Assembly: GCA_019916065.1 (NCBI GenBank)
Contig: CM034241.1
Location: forward strand, 8,655,223 to 8,719,222
Source: Vitellaria paradoxa
Taxonomy: Eukaryota > Streptophyta > Magnoliopsida > Ericales > Sapotaceae
DNA length: 64,000 nt
Reading direction: 5' to 3'
Shown: positions 51,606-62,482 of the stretch, piece by piece
How positions within the stretch are numbered: position 1 is the first letter of the stretch
Layout: each line of letters starts with the position of its first letter
Notes under the pieces: generated by a model
Databases searched by the model: none
Told to the model about the DNA's origin: nothing
Seen by the model: the letters and a program-made list of their open reading frames with translations, nothing else
Program-made: the position numbers and the translations under genes

Positions 51606-53177
51606 CATTCTCTAGAGAAATTTAATTTGCTTTCGTGCTAAGGTTCCCCAAGGAACTTTGATTACTTTCATAGGGATAAAAGATTATTGAAATAATTGTT
51701 ATCCAATAAATATTATCTGGTAATAACTATATTATATTGTCCTAAAATTTTGAAGTAGCAAAAGTTAATTATGTTAGAATGAGAGTGAATTAACCAAAAG
51801 TAAAAGTTAATATTTAATCTTAATAAAAATATTAGAATATAATAAATCATCATAATAATAGTTATTCTAATAATAATTAATTTTAATAAAATATATAATT
51901 TTAAATAAAATGTTAATTATAAAATATAATTTTATCATAGATTAATATTTTAGCAGTAATTAATTTTAATAACGAGTTATTGTGTGTTAAGTAATTATTT
52001 TTATGTTGATAAAATAATTTAAAAAACCAATTTTAGTTTTATTTAAATAAATTATTAATTTAATGAATTATAATAGTGCAATACATAATTTAGTAAAATT
52101 CTATTTATGAGAAATGATTTTTATTTAATAAAAATTTTAATAAAATAAATCATTTAATATGTATTATTATTTATTAGAAATAATTTTAATTTGAAAAAAT
52201 AAATAATTTTAATCATAAATTATATTTTAATAGTATTAATTTAGTAAAATAAAATAAATCAACAATTTGAAATATTAATTTATCGTTAAAATAAAATAAA
52301 TCAAATAATAAATTACTATTCTTAGTTCAATATTATGTCGTGAAAATGGGGCTAAAATTTTTCAACACAAACATTATGTTATTGGATCTTGAATTTTAAA
52401 AATTAAACTAATTGATTTGAATAAAGTATTGAGTTTTGAGTTTTGACTCTAATTAATATAAAAAATTTAGATAGGAGTTTGAAAAGTTCAAAAAAAAAAA
52501 TTAAAAGTTGGTGATGGAGTAATGTAAAGTACAAAATTTAATAAGATGAAATTAGAAACTTTTAGAGTATTTAAAAAAAATGAAACTCCAAGCAGGGCCT
52601 TAATTTACAAAGTTCAAATCTAAAATTTCAAACTTAGATGATGTGTCACAATATCATTATTGCTATTGAATTTTACATTTATTGAAATTAATAGAAATTT
52701 CATTAATTTTATGAGTTCAAAATTTTATTTTTCAACAATATTTTTTAAAAATAATTCATACTTAAATACAACAACTTCAACTCCAACAACATTGAAGAGC
52801 TAATTTATAAACTTTGAATTCAAAATTTTAAACTCAAATGAGATATTACGATTTGATTAATTCAACCTCTCACTTGAATTTTGATAACTTGGTAAATTCA
52901 TCTCCTCCCTAAGTCTAATCCAAACCTAAAAATTAGCTAAGTACAAGGATGTGATACCTATCAAAAATCTCCGATACTTAAATTAGCTTTAAAGTAAAGA
53001 AAAGATAACTTGGCAAAGTTTCAGTAGGATAAAAGTGATGTACTAGTGATTGAAATGGGTTTATATGAAATCTTACGTAAATTGGTGTGGATGCAATGTT
53101 TGTGATCATGTCCTTATCTCCAGTAGAATGCCACCTGTATTGCAGATCTCAAGATTCCCCAATTAGTTAGCCAAACT
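51606..53177. other. AT-rich non-coding DNA
   Basis: Very AT-rich, with many ATTTAAT-type repeats. No gene or element end is recognised. Confidence 0.5.
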
Positions 53178-53900
53178 GTTAGAGAATAACTGCTTGTAAT
53201 AGCACATTTGTAGGCGTATATCTCGGAATATGTCATGAGATGATTATACGCATGAACTATGACATAAGCTACTTTGATATTTACACTAGTTGGGACATCT
53301 GATCAGAAGCTAGTTGCGTGACTAAGGCCCCGATTAGGAATGTCCTAGCTCGGCTGCCCTCAGTCACATAAAGGTCGAGTGAGAAATGTGGCTATTATAG
53401 GTGGTACAGGATCTCTTTATTAGATGTCCCCGATCCCCTTGGTCTCCTAAGCGAGATTAGGGGAATCTAATGGTTACATACTTTATCGCACCACACACGC
53501 ATTTAATGCGTCGCAGGCGTGAATGATGTTGGTGCAGTAGTAATAAGACGTACTTCTTCTCTCTTCTACCATGTGTCAATTTAGGACATTCAAAAACTTC
53601 CAAAATATATGGAGTAAATTCAAGCTGTCCATCTGGCCAAAATACAAATGGATCCCAACCATTGATCTCGAAGTGGGATTTCGAATTGACATCTTCTTGC
53701 GTCTTTTTCTTTTTCTTTTATCTTCTTGCGATTCATTAGTTTTCGCTGTGGCCTTTGGCATTACCATAGAATACGTCGAATTCCTCATCCTAAAGGATTT
53801 GTGGGAAACTTTATATTTATTAGGCTGATCCTTGGTACATTGATTTTTATTCTTTTATTAAGGAACTGCGAGAACTATACAATAGGAAGACTCCTAGTAA
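53178..53900 (-). mobile_element. Possible 3' LTR or flank of the Tat-like element
   Basis: The sequence starts TGTTAGAGAATAAC and contains CACGCATTTAATGCGTCGCAGGCG-like GC-rich direct and inverted motifs typical of gypsy LTRs. The matching 5' LTR would lie beyond the window, so this cannot be confirmed. Confidence 0.3.
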
Positions 53901-54507
53901 CCCTATACTAACATCCATGGCTGATGTGGAGCATATACATTCAAGGGATTTGGTTAGGGTTAGAAGAACCGTATCCGCATCCAACTTTGCAGCTCGAGTT
54001 GAGGCCCAAGCCAAGAGCAGATGCTTTTAGGCCAAAGGTTACCAAATCCAGCAATCCGATTAGGGATGGCCTCAATTTTATGCTAAGGAGATAGCATCCA
54101 CCCTAGATGCTACCAAAGTACAACAACTTTGGACCACGTTCCAATTTCCCTAACTCTTCCATTTAAGGTGCCCGAGGAAGGTGATAGGAGATAACTGTTT
54201 ATGAGGGGGCCCTTATTAGCAGCTTCCGATTTCCCGTGATAAAGCCTGTTTAGGAGATCCTGAGCCAACTTGGCCTAGCACCAGGTTAAATACTCTTGAA
54301 CGGTAGCGAATTATGGTCGGGTGCTTGGTTTTTTAGAGGGTAGCTACTGGTCAGGAAATATCCGCCGAAAAGTTCATGTACTGTTACAAGGTCACTGAGG
54401 CAAGCAAAGGCTAGTAGTTCTTCTCAGGGAGAGAGAGACAAACTTCAACTTGGTGACCTGCTTATCGACTTCCAACAAGAGTTGGAGAGATAAATTTTTC
54501 TTCATCT

Positions 54508-55890
54508 ATGGGGATGGATGGGAGCTTCAGCACTAGGAGGTTGCTTATTGGACAATTACCGGAGTGCTCAAACGGTGGGGTTCCTAACGAAGAATGGTAT
54601 GCCATGTTTTGTTTTTGTGAATTTCTTTTAGTCCGCTGTGCTAGTTATTATATTCTGTTCCTTCTCTCTTTTTTCTTTATGAACAGCCTGAACCCAATAG
54701 AAGTTGTCCAACGAGCTGAAGACAAGAGTAACGTTTGTGCAGGACTATATGTCCATGAGTTGACCAGATGGCTTTGCCCACCGAACGTGAGTAGAGTGAG
54801 TCTTCAGTCTACTTTCTCTTGTTCATTTCCCCTTAAACTAATCAAAATTTTTATTCTCATCATCCAGATAACCCATCTCAGTTGAATATACCAGCAAGTA
54901 TGTCTTTTAATGTCAATCGCCTGAAGAGAAAGAACAAGCAGATTGCCGATGAGGATGGTGCTAAAAAGTCTAAATTGACTATCGACGAGCTCGAGCACCA
55001 ATGATGTTCCCTAGCACCTTGAGTGACCGAGGATAACCCTGTCATTATTCTTTCTTTCCTTATGAAGTGGCCACTGGTGCTGCTCCTTTGCCAATGCCTT
55101 ACATCTACCCCAAATTTTCCAATCTAGTTAACAACCCTGAGCTCGCTTAGGAAAAGTCCATGGCAATGAGTAAGAACGAAAAGCTCACTTGGCAGGAAAG
55201 CTATATAGCCCCCGACTGGTTCGACATTAACCACAATCTTAGAGGTGGAATTTCATTATTATATATATTCTTTCATGTGAAATGTTAAATCCTACTAGTC
55301 ATTCATCTTCTATTTTCTTTTACAAGCTCTTACTCGATCTTCCATCATCATTCTCGATTGGTGATGGCAAAGAAACAACTTGTGGTTGACAAAGAGCATA
55401 TTAACAAGTTGGTGACTTTTTTTTTTTTTTTTTTTTGGTAATTAAAAAAAAAAGTCACAAGCCAAAGCTTTAACAAGTTGGTGCTGATGTTGAAGTTCAC
55501 AAGGCCAAAGCTTTATTATCACCTCGAAAAGGAACTGCCATCATCCAGAAGGAAGTGATGGAGGAAGAAATGAACAAGCTTGCCTCTCAGCTTAAGGAAC
55601 TGAAGAAAAGTCATGAAGTTGAGAAGGCCAGATTAATCAAGAAGATGGCTGAGTTAACTCAGAGGTGCATGTGGGCTGAGGAGCACGCTGCCAACACCAT
55701 TGAAAGATTCAAGAGCAGTAAGAAGTTCTAGGATGTGCTTGAGCCAATTTTCCTCCAAGTGTTTGAAATTGCTAGAGAGAGAGTTGCTAAATTATATCCT
55801 AATTGGGACTTCTCCAACTTTCAACTAGTTGATGAAAATATAACTGAGGTGCACCGGGCAGTAAAAAGGGTGGCAACTTAGTCTAAGGAC
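54508..55890 (+). pseudogene. Antisense ORF of the Tat-like element, left copy, broken
   Basis: Coding-like blocks on the strand opposite to pol: MGMDGSFSTRRLLIGQ (54508 on), LNPIEVVQRAEDKSNV (about 54688), MSFNVNRLKRKNKQ (about 54900), WQESYIAPDWF (about 55190), and a heptad-rich stretch MEEEMNKLASQLKELKK to RCMWAEEHAANTIERF (about 55558-55715) ending FLQVFEIARERVAKLYPNWD. A coiled coil followed by this C-terminal block resembles the Transposase_28 (putative gypsy-type transposon) proteins encoded antisense in Tat elements. Stops and frameshifts interrupt it, and a few intron-like GT...AG pairs separate the blocks. Confidence 0.55.
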
Positions 55891-56099
55891 CCTGCCATCT
55901 AATTTCATCTTTGTTCTTCTTCAATTTCTCTGAACTAAACTTTTCAACCATTTACTAAACTTATCTTAAATTTTTGAACACGTATAAATGATATCTGTTT
56001 TTACTTTTATTCTCCAAAATTTTTTGTTTGTCAAAACATTCGCTTTTCTTCTATCTAGATATTTGTTTTGCATAGCTTTGTTCTTCAATCCAAATGAAA

Positions 56100-56665
56100 A
56101 CGCTTGAGCATATTTGTTTTTCCTTACCTCGTCTATCTGTTCAGTCGAGATTCTAAGCAAGATATGTGTTCTGATCGGCCACACAAGCTGGGCAAGATTT
56201 TTAGCAGGATTTCTTTATACTATTTAGCCATGTGAGTTGAGCACATTTCTTTACGTTGCTCGTTTTACGCTGCTCGGCCACAGAGCTGAGCAGGATTTCT
56301 TTTGTTTTTAGCGTTGACCTCGTGAGCGATCTTTGCACCGCTCAACCACATGGGCCACACAGGATCTTTATTCTGCTCGATCAATTGAACTAAGCAGGAT
56401 CTCCACCATTTTTTATGTTGGCTGCTTGAGCCATCTTTACGTTGCTCCGCCAAGTAAGCTGAGTAAGGTCTTTATTTTGTTCGGCCATGTGAGTCGAGTA
56501 GAATCTCTTTACTTTCTTTAGACATTGGCATTGTGAGCTGTTTTTGCACTGCTTGGTCACGTGAATCGAGTAGAATCTCTTTACATTGCTTACCCACGTG
56601 AGCTAAACAGGACCTTCATGTTGCTTGACCACGTGAGCCAAGCAAAATCTCTGTCATTCTGTAGA
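56100..56665 (-). repeat. Minisatellite with a unit of about 36 bp, left copy
   Basis: Degenerate units of the type TGCTTGxCCACGTGAGCxxA-GCAGGATCTCTTTACGT recur about ten or more times. The clearest are TGCTTGGTCACGTGAATCGA, TGCTTACCCACGTGAGCTAA and TGCTTGACCACGTGAGCCAA at 56550-56645. CACGTG (G-box/E-box core) is intact in these three. It lies just downstream of pol in element orientation. Confidence 0.8.
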
Positions 56666-56744
56666 AGTCATTTATTGTGATAATTTGTCAAAACACAGAA
56701 TTTCATTAATAATTTAATATTTTTGTTACAATTTCTTTTCATAT

Positions 56745-57958
56745 TCATATATAATATTTCCTGAGATGCTTTGTATGCCATGGATGTCGTAGCTCTTTGC
56801 CCCAAAGGATTTTCAGCTTATAGGTCATTTTCTGAGTAGATCCTAACACTTCATACAATCCTTCCCTATTCGGCCTGAGCTTTCCCTCTTGAGGATTTCT
56901 TGTCAATTGATTCACCTGTTTCAGCACTAGATCCCTAAGCTCAAAATCTCTCGAACGAACTCTGGAATTATGATAATGACATATTTTCTGCTGATAAGAT
57001 GCTATTCTATTCGTAGTTTGTAGTCTGTTTTCTTCTAGCAGACCAATCTCTTCGGCCATCATCCTACCATTTTAGTCATAATTGAAGTTTTTCATTCTCG
57101 GACTTGGGGGCTCGATTTCTAATAGGATTATTGCTTTCGTCCCAAATGTGAGGGGGAACGGCGTTTGACCAATCGCCACTCTTTTAATCGTTCTATATGC
57201 CCACAAAATATTTGGGAGTTTATCCGCCCAAAGACCTTTCGCTCTATCCAATCTTTTCTTGATAACCTTAAAAAGAAACCAATTAGTAACCTCCATCAAG
57301 TCGTTAGCTTGGCCATATTCGAGAGATGAGTAATCGTGACTGATGCCTAGTTTTTCGCACAACCTGTTGAATTGCTTCCCTTCAAACTACTTGCCATTAT
57401 TTGTGATTACTACCCTTGGAATACCAAACCGACAAATAATGTTTTGCCACAGAAATTTCTTTATGTTTTGCTCCATAATGGTCAGTAAGGCTACTATTTT
57501 TGCCCATTTGGTGAAGTAATTAATTTCTAACACTGCGAATTTCCTTTGTACTCTTCCCAATAGAAATAACCCGAATATATATAAATTCCCTACTGAGCAA
57601 ATGGCCAAGGACTTTTGATTGGTGTAAATTCTTGAGTAGGTTGCCTTGAAATGTTAGCAAAATTTTGACACTTGTTATATTTTTTAATAAATTCCTGAGC
57701 ATTTTCCTCCATAGTAGACCAGTAGTAGCCAGCTCTCAGAACATTCTTAGCTAAAGCATTACCTCCGAGTGATTTCTACAAACACCTTCATAGGCCTCCC
57801 TCATAATGCAATTAGCTTCTTATTCATTCACTCACCTGAGTGATGGAGAATTGTGCCCTTTTATAAAGAATCCCATCTATTACAATATATCCGTTTACTC
57901 GGTATTAAATCCTCCTTGCTTTGTTTTTATCATTCAACAGGGCTCCACTTTCCAAATA
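56745..57958 (-). pseudogene. Ty3/gypsy integrase and pol C-terminus, left copy, truncated by gap
   Basis: Integrase-core translations include NYFTKWAKIVAL, FLWQNIICRFGIPRVVITNNGK, HDYSSLEYGQANDLMEVTN, GLWADKLPNILWAYRT and GQTPFPLTFGTKA, followed by the C-terminal KVLxxTQKMTYKLKI-type tail ending at 56745. The expected second catalytic Asp region reads ITNNGK, where this lineage usually has a DNG motif. Several in-frame stops and frameshifts are present, so the protein is inactive. Its N-terminal side is cut by the N run. Confidence 0.85.
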
Positions 57959-58058
57959 NNNNNNNNNNNNNNNNNNNNNNNNNNNNNNNNNNNNNNNNNN
58001 NNNNNNNNNNNNNNNNNNNNNNNNNNNNNNNNNNNNNNNNNNNNNNNNNNNNNNNNNN
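57959..58058. other. Assembly gap of exactly 100 N
   Basis: One hundred consecutive N, the usual placeholder for a gap of unknown size. See the flanking duplicated segments. Confidence 0.99.
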
Positions 58059-58069
58059 TTATTATTCAT

Positions 58070-59325
58070 TCTGTTAACCTTCTCTCTTTTTTCTTTATGA
58101 ACAGCCTGAACCCAATAGAAGTTGTCCAACGAGCTGAAGACAAGAGTAACGTTTGTGCAGGACTATAATGTCCATGAGTTGACCAGATGGGCTTTGCCCA
58201 CCGAACGTGAGTAGAGTGAGTCTTCAGTCTACTTTCTCTTGTTCATTTCCCCTTAAACTAATCAAAATTTTTATTCTATCATCCAGATAACCCATCTCAG
58301 TTGAATATACCAGCAAGTATGTCTTTTAATGTCAATCGCCTGAAGAGAAAGAACAAGCAGATTGCCGATGAGGATGGTGCTAAAAAGTCTAAATTGACTA
58401 TCGACGGGAGCTCGAGCACCAATGATGATTCCCTAGCACCTTGAGTGACCGAGGATAACCCTGTCATTATTCTTTCTCTTCCTTATGAAGTGGCCACTGG
58501 TGCTGCTCCTTTGCCAATGCCTTTACATCTAGCCCCAAATTTTCCAATCTAGTTAACAACCCTGAGCTCGCTTAGGAAAAGTCCATGGCAATGAGTAAGA
58601 ACGAAAAGCTCACTTGGCAGGAAAGCTATACTAGCCACCGACTGGTTCGACACATTAACCACAATCTTATGAGGTGTGAATTTCATTTATTATATATATT
58701 CTTTCATGTATGAAATTTAAATCCTACTAGTCATTCATCTTCTATTTCTTTTACAAGCTCTTACTCGATCTTCCATCATCATTTCTCGATTGGTGATGGC
58801 AAAGAAACAACTTGTGGTTGACAAAGAGCATATTAACAAGTTGGTGATTTTTTTTTTTTTTTTTTTGGGTAATTAAAAAAAAAAGTCACAAGGCCAAAGC
58901 TTTAACAAGTTGGTGACTGATGTTGAAGTTCACAAGGCCAAAGCTTTATTATCACCCTCGAAAAGGAAGCTGCCATCATCCAGAAGGAAGTGATGGAGGA
59001 AGAAATGAACAAGCTTGCCTCTCAGCTTAAGGAACTGAAGAAAAGTCATGAAGTTGAGAAGGCCAGATTAATCAAGAAGATGGCTGAGTTAACTCAGAGG
59101 TGCATGTGGGCTGAGGAGCACGCTGCCAACACCATTGAAAGATTCAAGAGCAGTAAGAAGTTCTAGGATGTGCTTGAGCCAATTTTCCTCCAAGTGTTTG
59201 AAATTGCTAGAGAGAGAGTTGCTAAATTATATCCTAATTGGGACTTCTCCAACTTTCAACTAGTTGATGAAAATATAACTGAGGTGCACCGGGCAGTAAA
59301 AAGGGTGGCAACTTAGTCTAAGGAC
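58070..59325 (+). pseudogene. Antisense ORF of the Tat-like element, right copy
   Basis: The same blocks as at 54688-55890 (LNPIEVVQRAEDKS, MSFNVNRLKRKNKQ, coiled coil, FLQVFEIARERV), with small indels relative to the left copy. It is very likely the same locus represented twice. Confidence 0.55.
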
Positions 59326-59534
59326 CCTGCCATCTAATTTCATCTTTGTTCTTCTTCAATTTCTCTGAACTAAACTTTTCAACCATTTACTAAACTTATC
59401 TTAAATTTTTGAACACGTATAAATGATATCTGTTTTTACTTTTATTCTCCAAAATTTTTTGTTTGTCAAAACATTCGCTTTTCTTCTATCTAGATATTTG
59501 TTTTGCATAGCTTTGTTCTTCAATCCAAATGAAA

Positions 59535-60100
59535 ACGCTTGAGCATATTTGTTTTTCCTTACCTCGTCTATCTGTTCAGTCGAGATTCTAAGCAAGATAT
59601 GTGTTCTGATCGGCCACACAAGCTGGGCAAGATTTTTAGCAGGATTTTATACTATTTAGCCATGTGAGTTGAGCACATTTCTTTACGTTGCTCGTTTTAC
59701 GCTGCTCGGCCACAGAGCTGAGCAGGATTTCTTTTGTTTTTAGCGTTGACCTCGTGAGCGATCTTTGCACCGCTCAACCACATGGGCCACACAGGATTTA
59801 TTCTGCTCGATCAATTGAACTAAGCAGGATCTCCACCATTTTTTATGTTGGCTGCTTGAGCCATCTTTACGTTGCTCCGCCAAGTAAGCTGAGTAAGGTC
59901 TTTATTTTGTTCGGCCATGTGAGTCGAGTAGAATCTCTTTACTTTCTTTAGACATTGGCATTGTGAGCTGTTTTTGCACTGCTTGGTCACGTGAATCGAG
60001 TAGAATCTCTTTACATTGCTTACCCACGTGAGCTAAACAGGACCTTCATGTTGCTTGACCACGTGAGCCAAGCAAAATCTCTGTCATTCTGTAGAAGTCA
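59535..60100 (-). repeat. Minisatellite with a unit of about 36 bp, right copy
   Basis: Same array as at 56100-56665, with only a few short deletions (for example ATTTTATAC in place of ATTTCTTTATAC). Confidence 0.8.
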
Positions 60101-60174
60101 TTTATTGTGATAATTTGTCAAAACACAGAATTTCATTAATAATTTAATATTTTTGTTACAATTTCTTTTCATAT

Positions 60175-61383
60175 TCATATATAATATTTCCTGAGATGCT
60201 TTGTATGCCATGGATGTCGTAGCTCTTTGCCCCAAAGGATTTTCAGCTTATAGGTCATTTTCTGAGTAGATCCTAACACTTCATACAATCCTTCCCTATT
60301 CGGCCTGAGCTTTCCCTCTTGAGGATTTCTTGTCAATTGATTCACCTGTTTCAGCACTAGATCCCTAAGCTCAAAATCTCTCGAACGAACTCTGGAATTA
60401 TGATAATGACATATTTCTGCTGATAAGATGCTATTCTATTCGTAGTTTGTAGTCTGTTTTCTTCTAGCAGACCAATCTCTTCGGCCATCATCCTACCATT
60501 TTAGTCATAATTGAAGTTTTTCATTCTCGGACTTGGGGGCTCGATTTCTAATAGGATTATTGCTTTCGTCCCAAATGTGAGGGGGAACGGCGTTTGACCA
60601 ATCGCCACTCTTTTAATCGTTCTATATGCCCACAAAATATTTGGGAGTTTATCCGCCCAAAGACCTTTCGCTCTATCCAATCTTTTCTTGATAACCTTAA
60701 AAAGAAACCAATTAGTAACCTCCATCAAGTCGTTAGCTTGGCCATATTCGAGAGATGAGTAATCGTGACTGATGCCTAGTTTTTCGCACAACCTGTTGAA
60801 TTGCTTCCCTTCAAACTACTTGCCATTATTTGTGATTACTACCCTTGGAATACCAAACCGACAAATAATGTTTTGCCACAGAAATTTTTTATGTTTTGCT
60901 CCATAATGGTCAGTAAGGCTACTATTTTGCCCATTTGGTGAAGTAATTAATTTCTAACACTGCGAATTTCCTTTGTACTCTTCCCAATAGAAATAACCCG
61001 AATATATATAAATTCCCTACTGAGCAAATGGCCAAGGACTTTTGATTGGTGTAAATTCTTGAGTAGGTTGCCTTGAAATGTTAGCAAAATTTTGACACTT
61101 GTTATTTTTTAATAAATTCCTGAGCATTTTCCTCCATAGTAGACCAGTAGTAGCCAGCTCTCAGAACATTCTTAGCTAAAGCATTACCTCCGAGTGATTT
61201 CTACAAACACCTTCATAGGCCTCCCTCATAATGCAATTAGCTTCTTATTCATTCACTCACCTGAGTGATGGAGAATTGTGCCCTTTTATAAAGAATCCCA
61301 TCTATTACAATATATCCGTTACTCGTATTAATCCTCCTTGCTTTGTTATTGTATCGAATTCAACAGGGCTCCCTTTCCAAATA
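60175..61383 (-). pseudogene. Ty3/gypsy integrase region, right copy
   Basis: Continuous with the RNase H part to its right. Upstream of the core, the translation shows the zinc-binding linker remains (CIMREAYEGVCRNHSE-like), then KCQNFANISRQP and SPWPFAQ (about 61010-61090), then the same core motifs as the left copy. In-frame stops and frameshifts show decay. Confidence 0.85.
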
Positions 61384-61599
61384 TGCTCTAATCGATCTCG
61401 CCTATTCAACATCTTCCTCGATCTGGTTAACTTTCTAGTGTTCGATGCTCGGGAATCCAATATCTTGATCAGCACATCAACATTTGTTTCCCTCGAGGAT
61501 GCAATTGCTAGCCAGTTAGGTCTATCTCTTCATTCTGCAGTCTGGGGATCGCTCTGTACCTGGAATTTGGTGAATTTCTTGACCAGATTTTTGACCACT

Positions 61600-62482
61600 T
61601 GCTAGTATTTAGCCATGTTTTCCTCCTTTGTCTCGTAGTTTCCTGGAACTTGCTCTACCACCAGTTGTGAAGCATTTCTTATAGTTATTTGTTCCGCCCC
61701 TATTCGTCAGCATCCAAAGACTAACAATTAGTGTGGCTTCATACTCAACTTCATTATTGAGGTCGGGAAAACCTAAAACAGAGAGCATATTCTGAATTGT
61801 GGCCATCAGAGGAGACAAGAATTATACCTACACCACTTGAGGTTTAGGTAAATGAGCCATCGACATTAAGTATCCATGTTTGGCTCGACATCATTGTCTT
61901 TGAGTAGGTCTTCTGGGTAAGTTATAAAATTCAGCGATGAAGTCTGCAACAGCTTGTCCCTTGATCGCCAAATGTGTTAAATATTGAATGTCGAACTGGC
62001 TTAGCTCAATAGACCACTTGACAAGTCTTCTCGAGATCTCAGGCTTATGTAGGATGGTCTTCAAAGGTTGGTCGATAAGTATCACTATCATATGAGCTTG
62101 GAAGTAAGCTCTGAGTTGTCGAGCCACAAGGCATCAATTCCATCTTTGAATAATGCTTTCTTCCTCCCTGAGGGTTTTACTCGTGTAATAAAATGAGCTT
62201 CTACACTTCGTCTTCCTCCCGGACGAGCACAAAACTTATTGCCCTAATTAAAACGTAGAAGTACAAGTACAATTCCTGAGTAACGGCACCAAGCCGAGGT
62301 ACGACACCAAGTCTAGGTACATCTTCAACTACTGGAAGGCCACATTACTCTCTTTTGTCCATTCAAAAGATTTTATAAGCACTTTAAAGAAATGGTGGCC
62401 ACTTATCCGTAGACCGAGAGATGAACCTATTCAATGCCACCACCCTACCTGTTAATTTTTGCACATCTTTTGTCATTCTCGG
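61600..62482 (-). pseudogene. Ty3/gypsy RT end and RNase H domains
   Basis: From 62482 downwards the translation reads TKDVQKLTGRVVALNRFISR, a tail of the RT thumb. At 62127-61891 it has RQLRAYFQAHMIVILIDQPL, PEISRRLVKWSIELSQFDIQ and AIKGQAVADFIAEF, the connection region characteristic of Tat elements. At 61818-61609 LGFPDLNNEVEYEATL belongs to the second RNase H. Several frameshifts interrupt the domain. The 5' part of pol is displaced by the hAT insertion at about 62483. Confidence 0.85.

Larger units (their letters stand above)
54645..57958. repeat. Left copy of the 3.3-kb direct repeat flanking the gap
   Basis: Nearly identical to 58059-61383, differing mainly by small indels. It runs exactly up to the first N of the gap. 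Confidence 0.95.
58059..61383. repeat. Right copy of the 3.3-kb direct repeat flanking the gap
   Basis: It begins at the first base after the gap with the sequence found at 54645 and ends where the left copy meets the gap (CTTTCCAAATA). The order of all internal landmarks is the same as in the left copy. Confidence 0.95.
53178..62482 (-). mobile_element. Decayed Ty3/gypsy LTR retrotransposon, Tat-like, split by an assembly gap
   Basis: On the minus strand, from high to low coordinates, are the RT end, RNase H, a second RNase H-like domain, integrase and its C-terminal tail. Below these lie a minisatellite and an ORF on the opposite strand, then a possible 3' LTR at 53178 to about 53900. This order, with an extra antisense ORF between pol and the 3' LTR, is what is known for the Tat lineage. 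The real element is about 3.4 kb shorter than shown, because 54645-57958 and 58059-61383 appear to be the same DNA assembled twice. Confidence 0.75.

Noticed and set aside
54645..61383. Biological segmental or tandem duplication
   Set aside because: Both repeat borders coincide with the edges of a 100-N gap, which is better explained by unmerged overlapping contigs.
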